Source of the DNA: Epiperipatus broadwayi
Lineage: Eukaryota; Onychophora; Udeonychophora; Euonychophora; Peripatidae
NCBI GenBank assembly: GCA_028023455.1
Contig: JAQFVV010006311.1
Location: forward strand, 1,366,001 to 1,430,000
Direction: 5' to 3'
DNA: 64,000 nucleotides
This document shows, piece by piece, positions 1 through 13,342 of the stretch (positions are counted from its first letter, which is position 1; each line of letters begins with the position of its first letter). Position numbers and translations under genes: made by a program. The notes beneath the pieces were generated by a model. That model saw nothing but the letters and a program-made list of their open reading frames with translations. It searched no databases and was not told the DNA's origin.

Positions 1-59
1 GTAATATAAATCAATTTTTGTGGTTATTTTACTTCCATAAAAATCTCAACTAATTGGCT

Positions 60-1345
60 AAAACATACTAATAATTTTTATTAGTTATTTATTAGACTAG
101 AGATTATCCAATAATGAATAATATTTTTGTAGTATAATTTTCACTACACTGCTCTCATGCAAAGTAGAAATTGGTTTCTATCCACTTTTAACACTTTGTG
201 AAGGGATATAATTATAAACACATGACCAAAGACATGTGAAAAAAACATATGATCCCCAAGATGCACATTTTATGCAAATCAGCACCCATCAGTTGGCCAG
301 ACCACAATCTCTTACATATATCTTTATCATTGTTCTATATATATATATATATAGCAAATTACTACATTTTTATTATAAAAATATAATACTTTTATTACAG
401 TTTAATTCATGTGTCAAATTTGCTGCCCTCACAAATTTGACAAGATATTAAAAGCAGATAGAAAACAGTTCCTACCTTGAGTGAGAGTGGTGTAGTAGAA
501 ATTACATTACAGAAATATTAATCATTATTGAATAATTTCTAGCCTAATAAATGACTAATAAAAAATTATTAATATACTTCCATTAAGTGATTTGTGTCAA
601 AGTTGTGAGGGCAGAAAGTTTGATACTGATCAATTAAACTGTAATATATATATATATATTGAATAATGATAATATATATATATATATTGAATAATGATAA
701 AGATATATGTAAGAAATTGTGGTCTGGGTCAACTGATGAGTGCTAGTTCAGCATGAAATGTGCTTCTTGAGGATCATATATCTTTTTCACATGTTTTTGG
801 TCATATGTTTATAATTACATCCAGCCACAAGGTGTTAAAAGCAGGTAGAAACAAGTCCCTACCTTGTGTAAGAGCAATGAAGTGAAAATTAGAGTACAGA
901 AATATTATTCATTAATGAATAATCTTTAGTGTGATGAGTGACTAATAAAAATTATTAATATATTTCAATTAAGCGATGTGTGTTAAAGTTGTGAGAATAA
1001 CGAGTTTGATACTTATCAATTAAACTGTAGTAAATTACCATATATATATATAATCAATAAAGCAAGTCATATATAATGTAACATTGCTTTTAAAAATCTT
1101 GTATTTACAAATATTTATATATATTAGGGGATTGTGATCTGGGCCAACTAGTGAGTGCTGGTTTAACATGAAATATGCATCTTGGGGAGCATACATGTTT
1201 TTCACACATCTTTGATTATACGTTTATAATTATATCCCTCCACAAGGTGTTAAAAGCAGATAGAAACCAGTCCCTACCTTGCATGAGAGTGGTATAGTAA
1301 AAATTACACTACAGAAATATTATTCATAACTGAATAAAACACTTT
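60..1345. repeat. Fold-back/tandem repeat cluster (family C)
   Basis: One repeat sequence occurs several times here in both orientations. An inverted copy covers about 95-350, and direct copies cover about 441-640, 691-1035 and 1127-1345. Shared landmarks are a 'gttaaaagcagatagaaac' block, 'ctacagaaatattattcat' and a 'tcaactgatgagtgct' block, separated by short (AT)n runs. The inverted copy facing the direct copies would let the region fold on itself. No reading frame is present. Related sequence recurs at 23286-23928, and a short piece lies near 21890. It is probably a non-autonomous mobile repeat; the class is not certain. Confidence 0.7.
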
Positions 1346-2412
1346 GATTAAATCAATAAAAGTCATATTTAAAACAAAACTTTCTTATATTTTCTTGGCA
1401 ACAAAAATCATATCTATAATGTTTCTTGATTTTTTTTTAACCTTTGCAGTCTTTTTAATAATCATTCATCTATATTGAAAGAAACTTAATAATATTATTG
1501 AAAACTTTTTGCTGAAATCAGTATCAATAATGTTTCATAATAATTACTTCTATATTTTTGATAATCTTTATTTTTTATATCTTTAAGATAAGGTGGCATA
1601 ATTTACTGGGTCTGTATACTTTTAAAAAATTCCAATAGTTTTGAAACTATTACACCATCACAATATTTCTGAATTTTTTTTAAATATCTCACAAGAACAC
1701 AATGATCCTTTCTATGTTTAAGAAATAAATAGACTAATGCAATCAAGCTGGATAATTATCTCAGTTCAAATCATTTGATAAAAGGTATATAGCATTAAAT
1801 ACTTTATCTAAATTTATATATTATTATTTAAAATTTTGATGTAATGTGTAGTATATATATTTTCTCAAAACATTATCATTATTACAGGACTTAAATAGAA
1901 TATTTTACATATCTAATCATTATCTTATTTGTAATTATTATCAGTAAAAGAACTTCTGCATTTAAATCTCAATAAAACTCCAGTTTTATTTATTATTTAA
2001 CCAAGTAAAAAACACTACAATTCCTTTTAATAGTATGATTAATAATACAATAGATATCAGAAAAACGTTTTTTTTTACATATACATTCAAAAACACACTC
2101 ACCCATATCTATATAATAATCTTTAAGAGAATTCTACGTCTTAGTGTAAGTTCATCATAAAATGTACACTTTAGCAATTTTATTGTTCAACAATTATTGA
2201 AATAGCAATTGCAATTAAAAGGTAAACCATCAATTTTTTTATTAATATGTTTTAGGAACAACATTTTTTCTTTATTATTTAAACGCTGAATTGTACCAAA
2301 ACATTTGTGCTTTGCCTAAAGATATAAACCTATAAGTTTTAATGCAACATTGACTTTTTTTTAAAGATTCTGATGTCTAACATAAGATAGTATTACTTTA
2401 ATCAAGGTTGCC
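1346..2412. other. AT-rich stretch, no feature seen
   Basis: About 1.07 kb of low-complexity AT-rich sequence. No reading frame, repeat or RNA gene could be recognised. Confidence 0.6.
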
Positions 2413-2737
2413 AATAAGTTTCTTTATAACCCAATAAACATCACATGATCATAATTTCTTATGCTTGCTCTTAACTGTTATTAAAACAGGCAAAGCTCTC
2501 TATACGCATTGCCACTCAGTGCAAGCCAGAGTAATCAATGGATGCCAGAAAGCTTGTGCATAAAATCCCCATCTAGATAAAGGCCACAAGCCAGAAACTA
2601 GTCTGGGGATATTGGATAAATTGGCACTAGATGGGGATTTTATGCACAAGCCTTCTGGGATCCATTGATTACTCTGGCTTGTACTGAGTAGCAATACATT
2701 TAGAGAGTTTTGCTTGTTTTAATAAGTTTCTTTATAA
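2413..2737. mobile_element. Hairpin MITE-like element, family A, flanked by a 17-bp direct repeat
   Basis: The left arm (about 2478-2576) and right arm (about 2628-2724) are near-perfect reverse complements of about 97 bases around a loop of about 50 bases. The arm contains the 'aatcaatggatgcc' and 'tgtgcataaaatcccc' blocks seen in other family A copies. The same 17 bases, 'aataagtttctttataa', lie at 2413-2429 and 2721-2737, suggesting a target duplication. There is no coding capacity. It reads as a non-autonomous element. The long direct repeat is more typical of retrotransposition than of cut-and-paste, so the class is open. Confidence 0.75.
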
Positions 2738-5700
2738 TGGCTTCTCTGATTAAAATAAGTGTTTATGATATTCAATACACACTACTTATGATAACTTTGC
2801 ACTCTAATTAAATGTTATTAAAAAAGTTTGGATAGATTTTGGCACATATACTAATATACAAAATGAGTAATATTAGTTTTTTATTGGTACAACAGAAATT
2901 CCTAAAATATAAAAAAAAACAAGTTAGATATCTTTGCAGTTTAGAAATTTATCAAAAAACTTGTAGCAAAATTTTTTCCCCCTGTAAGATAAATTTCATT
3001 AAAAGAAGTGGTGAGTGGTGGGTCGGTCTGTGCTCAGATACCCTATATATTACATATATTGATACAGGCATATAATAAGTCTGTATTTCAGTTATTAAAA
3101 GAAGTTACGTGTTAAATCTAGACAACTTTTGAGTTTCAAATGCCATTTTACATTCAAATGTTAAAGAACCTTGTTTTAGTGCAGAAATAAATGTCAAACT
3201 TGCTAAACAATCTTGAACTAAATTTCATTTATCATTTCTAGTGCTCAAATATTCTATGATCTTTTTAATAAGCAAATTTGAGAATAATTTTAGAAGTTTT
3301 GAAGATTCCAAGCCAATTTCCCAAATCCTATTTATCCATATTTAAAAAAAATTAAAATATATTTTTTTTATCAAAACTATTTCTTATTTTTATATATTCA
3401 CTGTTTAAATGAGCAATGGAAGAGTTACAGTGTTTGTTACTAGGGGGAATTTATTCATTTCCTGTCTGACAATAGTTACACTAAGTATTTTAACTTTGTT
3501 TACATAGCCAGCCATAAATTTTACACATATGTGTGCACACACAATGCTATTATAATGAGAGAGTACGAAATGAATATTTATGGCCAAAAAAAAGTTTTAA
3601 ACAAAAAGAATTTATGAAACTTTGTAAAATATCTTTTGACAAATAAGCAATAATGACAACTTTTTAAATTACTTTCTAATTTTCTTTATTTTAAAATATT
3701 AAAAAATAATAATAATTAAAAAAAACTTGGCTAAAAATGTTTCATGGGTATCTGCTAATATTTATAGATTATTATTTATAAAAATTAACGTGCACATATT
3801 TCTGATATCTGCATTGCACATTTCATTCAACTATTAATAACTTCTCCAACTATATTAATCATATTATAAAACAAAAACATAATTATAATATCTGAGTTCA
3901 ATATGTGAGACTTCTATCATTTTTTTCTAGATTTCGCCTCAAGCACTTTGATTTAACCATTTGCAGAATGATTTTTTAAAATTTTATATTATATATTGTG
4001 TAAAAATTATATTACGAGAAACCTTTGAACATTATATTTATCAACCTATGTAATATTTTTTTTTATAATAAAATAATTCCTTTACATATTTTTGTGTTCA
4101 ATATTTATCTTATTTTAGTAAACAAATTCATTTGCAATTTCCATTCCTGTGTTGATTTTTATATATTACTTTTCAAATTTACTTAATTAATTTATGGAAC
4201 AAAATCTTAGCTGTAATCTATCAGTCAAAACAATTACGAAAAATTCCACCACTGAAAAATATACGAGTTCTTAGATTTTTTTTATTATTAAAATGTAATA
4301 TTTTTAATATCTTTAATTATCATATGCTACATAAAAAATATTATAAGCAGCGTAAACAGCTTACCTTTCAGTTTTTTTCTTTAACTTTGAATACATTTTA
4401 CCATTACATAAATTTCAAAGTACCATAAATACCTAGATAAAGAAATAATGGAAACGATTTTAATGTATTACTATGTTTTGATCTGGAAAAAAAAATGAAA
4501 AAATGTAAAATCAGAATTAAAATATAGATAACCTTTAGGTATAGATAGCATTTATTTATGCTGACATTAAAAGAAAATAATTTAAAATAAGAATTATGTA
4601 GACAATGTTTATTTAAGTAACTACAACATCCAATTAAACTAGCAAATAGTTAGTCTACATTAAAGATGAAATTTTTGAGTGAGTTATTATTATATGAATT
4701 AGGGAATTCTTTCTATTGTTTAAAATATTTATTTCTAGTAAAGCACTAAGTTAATAATTTATTATTATAAACTTTTAAGAATGTACATCATTACGTTAAT
4801 ATTTAACATTAAAAGCCAGAATTGAAGCTAGATATGATCAAGTTATGCAATTTTACAAGGAGGTGTATATGGATAATTTTTATTTATCACAAATATGCAT
4901 TAATTAGAAAGTTTGAGGTTACATAAAAGTTCTTACACAAAAAGTTAGTAGTGCTGATATTGTTTAAAACATGTTTCTTAATATTTAATACATCATTAAA
5001 TAATGATACAATAAAATAAATTTTTAAAAAAAATTTCCACATGAATAAATAGCTAATTTTATCAATACTGTAATTTTTATTTGTATAAAATATCAATGAT
5101 TGATCTATTTTCCATATAAGAACTAGAAAAACAAATAAATATGAATTCATTTTTTATTTAACTAATAGAATAGCATTGATATGAGAGCATATTATTTGCA
5201 TATTTATTACAATAAATTGAAAGACTTATTAAAGATTATTATGCAATCATACAAAACATTACATCACTTTTTGTATTTATTTCTAACATCATTAGGCGCA
5301 ATTCCAAAGTTATCCCTTATAAGCTTGAGTAAACAATGAATATTAGATGATTGTTAGTTCTTAATTGGAAAATACAACAAATTATTGTTACTAACAAGGA
5401 ATCACCATTGCCCAAAGTGAAAGTTAGTGTAAGTTAACATAAAACAGAGTCACTAAAATGTATAGTAGTTATCAAACCCATATATTCATACTAATACTAG
5501 AAAATTTGTCTAGGATTCAAAACATTAAGATGTTTTTGAATCTCAGATTATTAGCTTGGATAGAACAAATAAAGTAAAAGTACAAATCCTAATCTTCACT
5601 GAAAATAACCAACACTCAAAAACTAAATTGGGGACACAAAAATATAGTAATACAATATAGTAATCCATTGATTATTCAAAGTTACAAGAAATAGCTCTGG

Positions 5701-5805
5701 ATTATATAAAATAAATTATTGTTCATAATGCAGTATATAAATATAAAAAGTGCTTATTTAATTTAAATTTAAAAAAAAAAGTGTTGTGTTATAACAATTA
5801 CATTA
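2738..5805. other. AT-rich stretch, no feature seen
   Basis: About 3 kb of AT-rich sequence. The small open frames are short and chance-like, with no recognisable domain. I see no repeat family member or RNA gene. Confidence 0.6.
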
Positions 5806-6760
5806 TTAACAGTAAGAAACTTTCCATACAGTAGTGCCACCCAGTACAAGCCTTAGTAATCAATGAATGCAGAGAGGTTTGTGCATAAAATCTCCATCTA
5901 GTGCCTGCTCATCCAGTAACTCCAGATTAGTTTCAAGGTGGTGGCTTTTATCAGTGAGAAGCACTGTATTTGATAGCATTGTACCTAGATTTTAGTATCT
6001 AATGCAACCCTCCAGCAGCCACCTTTTACCTATTTAATTAACTATAATGCAAGGAGCTCAAGATGAAAACACAATAATGTTTTCAATTCAAGCTTATTTA
6101 CTTGTGTAGTCATATAGATCTGAACCCAGTTCAAAACTATACATTTTGTTGTCTTTGGTTTTTTTTAAAACCACAGACATTATTATTCCATGGGCAGGAT
6201 AGATGTAAAACTATCAAAATTTCAGTGATTATTATTTCATATGTGTACACAGACTGTTAATAATAGTAACAAACCCTCCACAAATGAAACCCATAAGCTA
6301 GAAACTAGTCTAGGGATATTGGATGAGAAGGTACTAGATAGGAATTTTATGCACAAATCTTCTTGCATCCATTGATTACTAAGGCTTACTCTTAGGGTTA
6401 TTACTGTATGGAGAATTTGCTACTGTTATTAACAGCCTGTATAATCATGTGAAATGGTAATAACATTATGATTTGTTGGTTTTACACCTATCCTGACCAT
6501 GGCATAATTGTGACTGTGGTTTTTGACAAACCAAAGACACCAAAATGTATAGATGCTGAACCGATTTTAGATCTATATGACTATACAATTGAATGATCTT
6601 GGATTAAAAAATATTGTTTTTATTTTGGACTCCTTGCTTTATAGTTAGTTAAGTAGGTAAAATGTGTTTACTAGAAGGTTGCATTAGATTCTAAAATCTA
6701 GATGCAGTATTTTAAAATCCAAAGCTCATTACTGGTGAGAGCCATAAATGGTAGTCACCT
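5806..6760. mobile_element. Composite inverted-repeat element, family A (order A-B-A'-B')
   Basis: Segment A (about 5822-5955) is the reverse complement of A' (about 6285-6435). Segment B (about 5956-6240) is the reverse complement of B' (about 6465-6755). The order along the DNA is A, B, A', B', so the two inverted pairs interleave instead of nesting. A carries the family A terminal sequence ('tccatacagtagtgccac'). B carries blocks such as 'catatagatctgaa' and 'tgtctttggtt' that are found again in B'. No coding frame is present. It may be two oppositely oriented copies joined together or one element with a rearranged interior. Confidence 0.7.
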
Positions 6761-7239
6761 GATGTTTTTAAGGTTGTATATTGTTACACTAATCATTATA
6801 AAATGTAATAAAAAGTGACTTTTGTACATATAAATAAATGATGCACTGAAACTACTGTTTAGCTCCCTGTGGCAGATAATGGACTGAGCTTTAAATGTGA
6901 AGGCGAATTGAGAATAATAAATAAACAATGTTGAACCATGAGCTTCTGTTATCTTGTAAAATAGGATGTTGTACATCAAAAACTAAGTACTTCTTCTAAT
7001 ACAAACATTCTTTCCTAACTTACTTTTATACTTCTTTAGTCATTTATGTTATTGTAAAGCCTAGTTCTCAGGAGCTTTTGCTTATACCAGTTGTAACAAT
7101 GGGATTATTTATTTGTACAACAATATTTCCATACTTTAACTATATACACAGCATTTCTAACTTCAACTTTCTTTTTCTTATTTAACTCAAGCTTTCAAGA
7201 ATTAAGAAAGCAATGATGGGAAGGCTTAGTAGTAGACTG

Positions 7240-10160
7240 ACAATCCTTGATTTGATCTGTTTTAGAGGCAGTACGATCACCAATGAGTCTATTCGAAACT
7301 GGTCATTAGTGAGAGAGGTTTAAATAGCAAAGATTGTTTTTTAAGAAAACCTATTTAGTGATCATCCTGCCTACCACAAAGTGTAATGCCCAGAAAATGT
7401 GGTCTAAATGGCTTATCTCACACCATCTGGCTGGTTATTGTGCCTGGTAGATTTACAAGTACAGAAGCAGAAATAATAAGAATGATATGAGTAGTAGTGG
7501 TAAAGCAGGATGCAGTGGTAGTACTAAAGGTAAGAATTATAAATTAATTTTTTTCTAACATGGAATGTGCACACTTAACTTGGTTCAATTTAAAGTTGAT
7601 ATAGATACACTTAACAAAACTCTTCTCTCAGAGGAAGTTTATTAGAACACATAGATGGGTACAAGTTTTTTGAAAAGACAGATCTTGTAAAGTCTAATTT
7701 AGTGTCTTCTGCTGATGGGAATTTCGAATTTTATCAATGAAAGGCTAATAGCATTAAAATTCACCTTTCACAATGGGACTTGCACTCATTTTTTTATTGC
7801 ATATGCTTCGATCTTAGTTTCAGAAAATTCAGAGAAAAAAAGTTTTATTCCATGTTGGATATCATTATTACAAAAATTCCATTAAAATGTCTTTTTTTAT
7901 ATTATTCTTGGAGACTTTAATACATGTGTTAGTACAAATAGTAGATTGAAGCCAAACATTATTGGATTGGAAATTGCTGTAAATTCAAATTGTTTGTTAT
8001 TATAGAATTTTTGCAAAACACATTGATTGATTATCATAAACATGTTGTTTAGATAGAAAAAACATTATAAAAGAATATGGATACATTAATAATCAATAAC
8101 AATGGCATTTAATAGATTACATTATAGTTAAGAGTCAGAAATACATATTTAATTCTAAAAGCTATTATAAACACTAAAATTGCTAATTTGGATATTCATG
8201 TCTGCCATATTATTGAAGCATGGAATTTTCTTAAGGAGTGTGTTTCTGGATATAAGTGAATATCTTCTTGCATTCACTAAAATGAAAAATTGGGATTGCT
8301 TTTCTGACAATGTTTATTTATTGGTGATTTGAATAATTAAGAAACATGCAGAATTTTCTCTGGGCAGAATAATGAACTGAATATAAAATTTCATAATAAA
8401 TATAGAGATCTGAAGAAGAAATTCAAAACTGAGACGGTTTTAAAATGATTGGTGGATTAAAACCACAAAAATACAGATATTTACTGTTTATGGTCACACT
8501 ATATCTCTGTTTTGATGCACTGAAAGTAAAAGATAATTTAAGAATTGATTATCATAATCTTATTAAACCTACTAATATCAGTCTGGTCTCTTATATTATG
8601 ACAATAATATTTTAAATAGGTAGAAGGAGAATTTTTATCATTTTTGAATAATGATAAAAAGAAGTGAGATTATGATTTTTAATATATACATTTTTTTCTA
8701 TTATTTTAGATTTGAAAAAAAATATCTTGTTTAGTTAAGTCAAAATTATTCATTGAAATCATAAAAATGGAAAAAGTGCAGATCCTACTGAAATACCTGG
8801 AGAAGTTTTTAAAATATGATGATGGGTAGTCTCAAAAATATTGGATTTTTTTTTAATGTATGGACTCTTGAAGATGTGTTACACAAGAGTGCTTTTATTA
8901 TTTAATTTTTAAAAACAAAAAGAATAGATAATAGTGCAGTATTTATTATGCAATATCATTATTATCTAATTCACTAAAGATACCTTCAAAAATTTTACTA
9001 AATAGGTTGATTCCCATCATAGGTGAATGCTTATCAAAGACTTAATTTGATTTTAGGGAGTTGTTGCCTAGAAAATGGAAGAAGAACATTTGGAATAAAA
9101 AACATCTGTTGCTTTTATTGATGTGGTTAAAACTTTGATTCAACTAATAAAATCAGTTTGTGGCATTGCTTAAAAATTGTCCACCAAAATTGATTTATAC
9201 TATACAGCTTCTACATGACAGAATAAGATAAAATTTTACTGCTACAGATGATAAATCTGAGACATTTAAAATGAAAATGGATGTTAAATATAAAAATGAG
9301 TGCTTGCCCCAAATTTTTATGATAGTGGTTTTTGGAATTGTTTATAGGCAGCTTAATCAAACAAGGATTAGAATATGATACAGATTTGATGACAGAATTT
9401 TTTAATTTGAATTGATTAAAAGTGAAAAGAATAACTTTTTGGATTCTGGATATGCAGTATGTTGATGATTGTGATATTTTTCCCAATCAAAAGATGATTT
9501 ACAGAATGTTATTAATATTTAGGATGCAATACATAAAGATTTTGGTTTATTAATTAAAGTTCAAAAAAACACAACTTCTTTATTATCTTGTGACTAAAGA
9601 AAAATCCTTAGCGACTTTTAGCTTGGATGGTCTTATATTTTGAGGTCGAACATAGATTTCAATATCTGTAATTTAGTTGTATATTGAACTGTTATTTTAT
9701 TTAATTTATTGTATGGAAGTGAATTGTGGGTATTCTATCAGTATAATTTAGAGGCCTTAGAATGAATTCATTGTGAAAATTTAAAAATACAATGACAAAG
9801 TCATAAAAGTAATCAATATATTTTTCAAATTGCTGGACATAATAATATAGAATCTACTATTAAAAAATCATACCTTCATTGGATTGGACTTATAAAATAA
9901 ACAAACAACACAAGTTTTCTAAAGATATTTTATGGTGAACTTATCATAGTTTTCATAGTAGATGTAGACCCTGTTTATATTGTAAGGATTATTTCAAAGA
10001 CATTTTAAAGAAGTGCAATGTTGATTATTTCCATTGTTAAAATATGGCAGCGAATATGGTATATAGAAGAGCTTTAATTATATGTGGTGTTGAAACATTT
10101 ATGAAGAAAAAGATTTTTGAAAAAATTAAAAGACCTTATAAAATATCAAGTTAAGAGCAA
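7240..10160 (+). pseudogene. Decayed APE-type LINE (non-LTR retrotransposon) open reading frame
   Basis: No intact frame survives, but conceptual translation across frames recovers LINE landmarks in the right order. An endonuclease-like segment spans about 7620-8130 and includes a 'LGDFN' motif near 7907. A reverse-transcriptase-like stretch spans about 8960-9500 ('PIIGECL', 'LLHD', 'DFGLLIKVQK'). A C-terminal region at about 9700-10060 has 'LLYGSELW', 'HWIGLIK' and 'KDILYGEL', which resemble the C-terminus of a widespread LINE group. Many stops and frameshifts interrupt it, so it is old and inactive. The clade is not assigned. No target duplication was seen. Confidence 0.6.
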
Positions 10161-11015
10161 AATGAACTATATGTTATATATGTGGATGTATTTGTGTTTT
10201 ACATATATATTTTTTTATAAATATAGAATATAAGTAAACGGTTGATACAATGTGAAGGTGAGATCAATAAATTTGGATTACAGTATTTTTTTATTAATTT
10301 TTTTTTTTTTATATTAAAACATCAATAGTAAATAATGTACAATATTGAGACAGAAACGTCTCAAAAATCATTCAAGTCATAGCTGGTAATGTTAACAATG
10401 AACAATGAAAAATTAATATCACACAACAAAGAACAGTATTTGTTGTACATGCATAGGAATTCAAACACAGATTACCAAATTAAATGCCAGTTTGACAGTA
10501 ACCAGGCATTAAAAAACAGCCAATGTACGATTGAAAAGTAATAGTATATTTTAAAATCTAAAATATGATCAAAATGATTAATGATTATTAAGCTTCAAAG
10601 ATTATTAAAAGAGTTGTACAAAAAGTATATAAATAAAAAAGTATATAACCCTTATGAGACATTGAATTATCAAAAGAGATATATGAATAATATTAAAAGT
10701 ATGATGTTTCATACTTTTTGAGAGATTAATAGAGTTTGTATATCATAGTCATAACCCCTAAACAGTGAAACAATCTCAGTATATGGAATTTTTTTCTTTA
10801 AGAACAATCTATGTCAAATGACTGCTTGACATTCTGTGCTAAACTTAAGAGCTATATTCCAGATTAACATTAAATTAAAAATAGCAACAAAATCTAATCC
10901 TTGTACTCATCAAAAGTAAATGTGTTATGTATTGTCTAGAAACATGATCTCAACACAGTTTTTAAAATATAAAATCATTTCACATTAATAACTTATAATG
11001 ATTTGGCTGACACTG
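10161..11015. other. AT-rich stretch, no feature seen
   Basis: Follows the decayed LINE. It is AT-rich with poly-T and poly-A runs and has no recognisable gene or repeat. Confidence 0.55.
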
Positions 11016-11041
11016 GATGGCACTACTGTATGGAGAGTTTG
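11016..11041. repeat. Family A terminal repeat fragment
   Basis: 'ggcactactgtatggagagt' is the reverse complement of the family A terminal sequence seen at 5822, 18078 and 32086. Only this end is present. It directly abuts the 5' end of a LINE-B fragment. Confidence 0.65.
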
Positions 11042-12228
11042 TAATGATGATTAATACTGGGAAAAGAGAAGACAAATAATTTTTATTGGAGGATGTAAAG
11101 TTGAGTATGGTGAATAGATATAATTATTTGGGAATCATACTTAGTAATCAGAGAAACTGCTTGGGTGAATGGGAGAAAAAATTGATAAATGAAGCAAAAA
11201 AAGAGTTGATAAAAAAAATTAACAGTGTTTTCATATAATAAATATGATGTAGCTAAAATTGTATGGAAGAGAGTGGCAGTAACAGGGATGTGTTATGTGT
11301 TAATAAAAAAGTATTAGATTACTTGTAAAAAGTACAAAGAGAAGTAGGAAGACATGCATTAGATGCAGATGTGTGAATGGCACAGAAGGCAATTCAAGGA
11401 GAAATGGAATGGTCAAGTTTTTATATGAGAGATGCAAAAATCAAAATAAAAATGTTCAGTAGATTGCAGTTTATGGATAATAAAAAAATAGGCAAAATAG
11501 TATTTAATTGTTATGAATAAACAAGACGGGTGAGAAAGGTAATGTAGTATGCAGAAAATTTTGATAAAGAATTTATGTAAATATACTTGTACAAAAGGTG
11601 GGATGATTGTGTTAGGAGAATTGTTGAGTGTTATAGTGGTAAGGAATGAGATAGAAGAATAGATGCATTAATAAAGAATAGGGAGTTGGAGAACTGGAGA
11701 ACTAGTATGGAGAGTAAAAAGAGTTTAAATATATATAGAAGTAAACGGAATATTGGATGTAAGTTAATTTATGATACTAGCAAGGAAAGTAATTTACTGT
11801 TTAAGGCTCGAATGGGATTTTTAGCAACAGGGGATTATACATGTAAATGGAAAAATGTGGGTGATTTAGTCTGAAAGTAAGGGGGCATAGAAAATATTAG
11901 GTACCTATTAATTGAATGTAAATGCCTGAAAGTAGAAAGGATATAAATAATAAAGTTGTGGAAGAATAATATAAGGAAAGTGATTATACAGAAAATGGGT
12001 TATTGATTTATGTTGGGTTTGGAAAAGATAAGGGGGATTTATATATAAAAGCCATAGAGTTGACAAAGATTATATTGTAGAAATGGTATGGAGCAGGGTA
12101 AAGGGAAACTTAGGGTGGTGGAATGGAAAGGAAAGATAAAGTGGCTAACAGGTTTCTCTGGGGATAGTTGCTGAGAGATTTTTGACTCCGTATAAGGAGA
12201 AGTCACAGGGCATCACACCACATACAGT
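11042..12228 (+). mobile_element. LINE-B fragment, 5'-truncated and decayed
   Basis: It aligns along its length with the longer copy at 32281-34118. It starts at the equivalent of about 32890 ('ttaatactggg') and runs through the C-terminal domain to the shared 3' end rich in 'catcaca'. Stops and small deletions break the frame; the largest remaining piece is 11686-11874. The C-terminal Cys/His region is recognisable ('aatgtaaatgcctgaaa' near 11920). The 5' end lies right next to a family A terminal repeat. Confidence 0.75.
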
Positions 12229-13047
12229 ATCCATTTTTAAAACAAACATTTAATTATTAAAGGGACAATCACCAAAGGATCTGTTTCCAATAATTCTGAA
12301 AAGATATGATATTGTCTTTATATAAGGGAAAAGTAATGATAATTACATGTGTGTGTGTGTGTGTACATTATTATGTTAAAACTGAACTTTATTTTTAGAA
12401 AAAGAAATTATATTTACTTATTTTTTCATTATCATATTTATTAAATTCACCATTAAAAATTAACATTTTTTTTTAAATATGTGAAATGTGAACATTTTAA
12501 GAAAAAAATGAAGTTAATGTAAAACACTATTGATTTTAGATAAGAATGAACATATGCATGACGAAACTTATTCAGTTTATAGATATTAGCACCATTTACT
12601 TTTAGAAATAGTTTTTAGATTGATATGTGTATAAATGAAACATCCAGGCTTATATATACCTGTGTCTATATATGTAATATATGTGTATGTGGAGGGGGGG
12701 GGGAATAAACCAATGAACAAATGAAAAATATAATACAAGAAAACAAAATATCACTTTGAAAGAAATCCCATGAGAAGTGGAAACAGGGTTTATTAATTCT
12801 CTTGATGTTTGTTTGTTTTTACAATGTTTAGAAATTGCAATGCATTTTAACAAGTATATTATTTCATTAAAACAATTTATTTTTAGGACTTTGTGAAAAA
12901 TAAGAATACTTTATAGCATTTTCTAAATATATAAAGTTATAAATAGTTGAAATATAATGGGAATGTTTCTGAATAGTGATCTGGATGTAACCAGTCAATG
13001 TGTAAAAATTTTAAAGTATTATAATTCTGAATTTTTACGCACAGCCA
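12229..13047. other. AT-rich stretch with (TG)n and a G10 run
   Basis: Contains a short (TG)n run at about 12347-12364 and a run of ten G at about 12693-12702, unusual in this AT-rich setting. A 30-base stretch just before the G run (about 12651-12682) also occurs at 51430-51459. No gene was recognised. Confidence 0.55.
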
Positions 13048-13342
13048 GGCATCTCCACTAGAGAATTGTATATATTAATTTAAAGATTTTCATAGACTTG
13101 TAGATGTATACATTGAAATATGATGAGAATTTGTGTGTATATGTAGAATAATATGGATGAGTTTAAGCTATAGTTTAACCAGACCATAAACAATTAAAAC
13201 TGTTAATAGAAGCTGAAATCACATCTGTTGTGTGATTATATCATAGCTGAAATTTATTGCATGAAAAAATTTATGTTATATTTCAATGTTTACTTTTCAA
13301 ATCTTTAAATAAATAAATATATAACTCTGCTGGAGATGTTTG
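13048..13342. repeat. Hairpin repeat (family D)
   Basis: The left arm (about 13048-13125) and right arm (about 13262-13342) are diverged reverse complements; 'gcatctcca' at the left pairs with 'tggagatgt' at the right. They enclose about 135 bases. No coding content. Probably a MITE-like relic. Confidence 0.55.
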
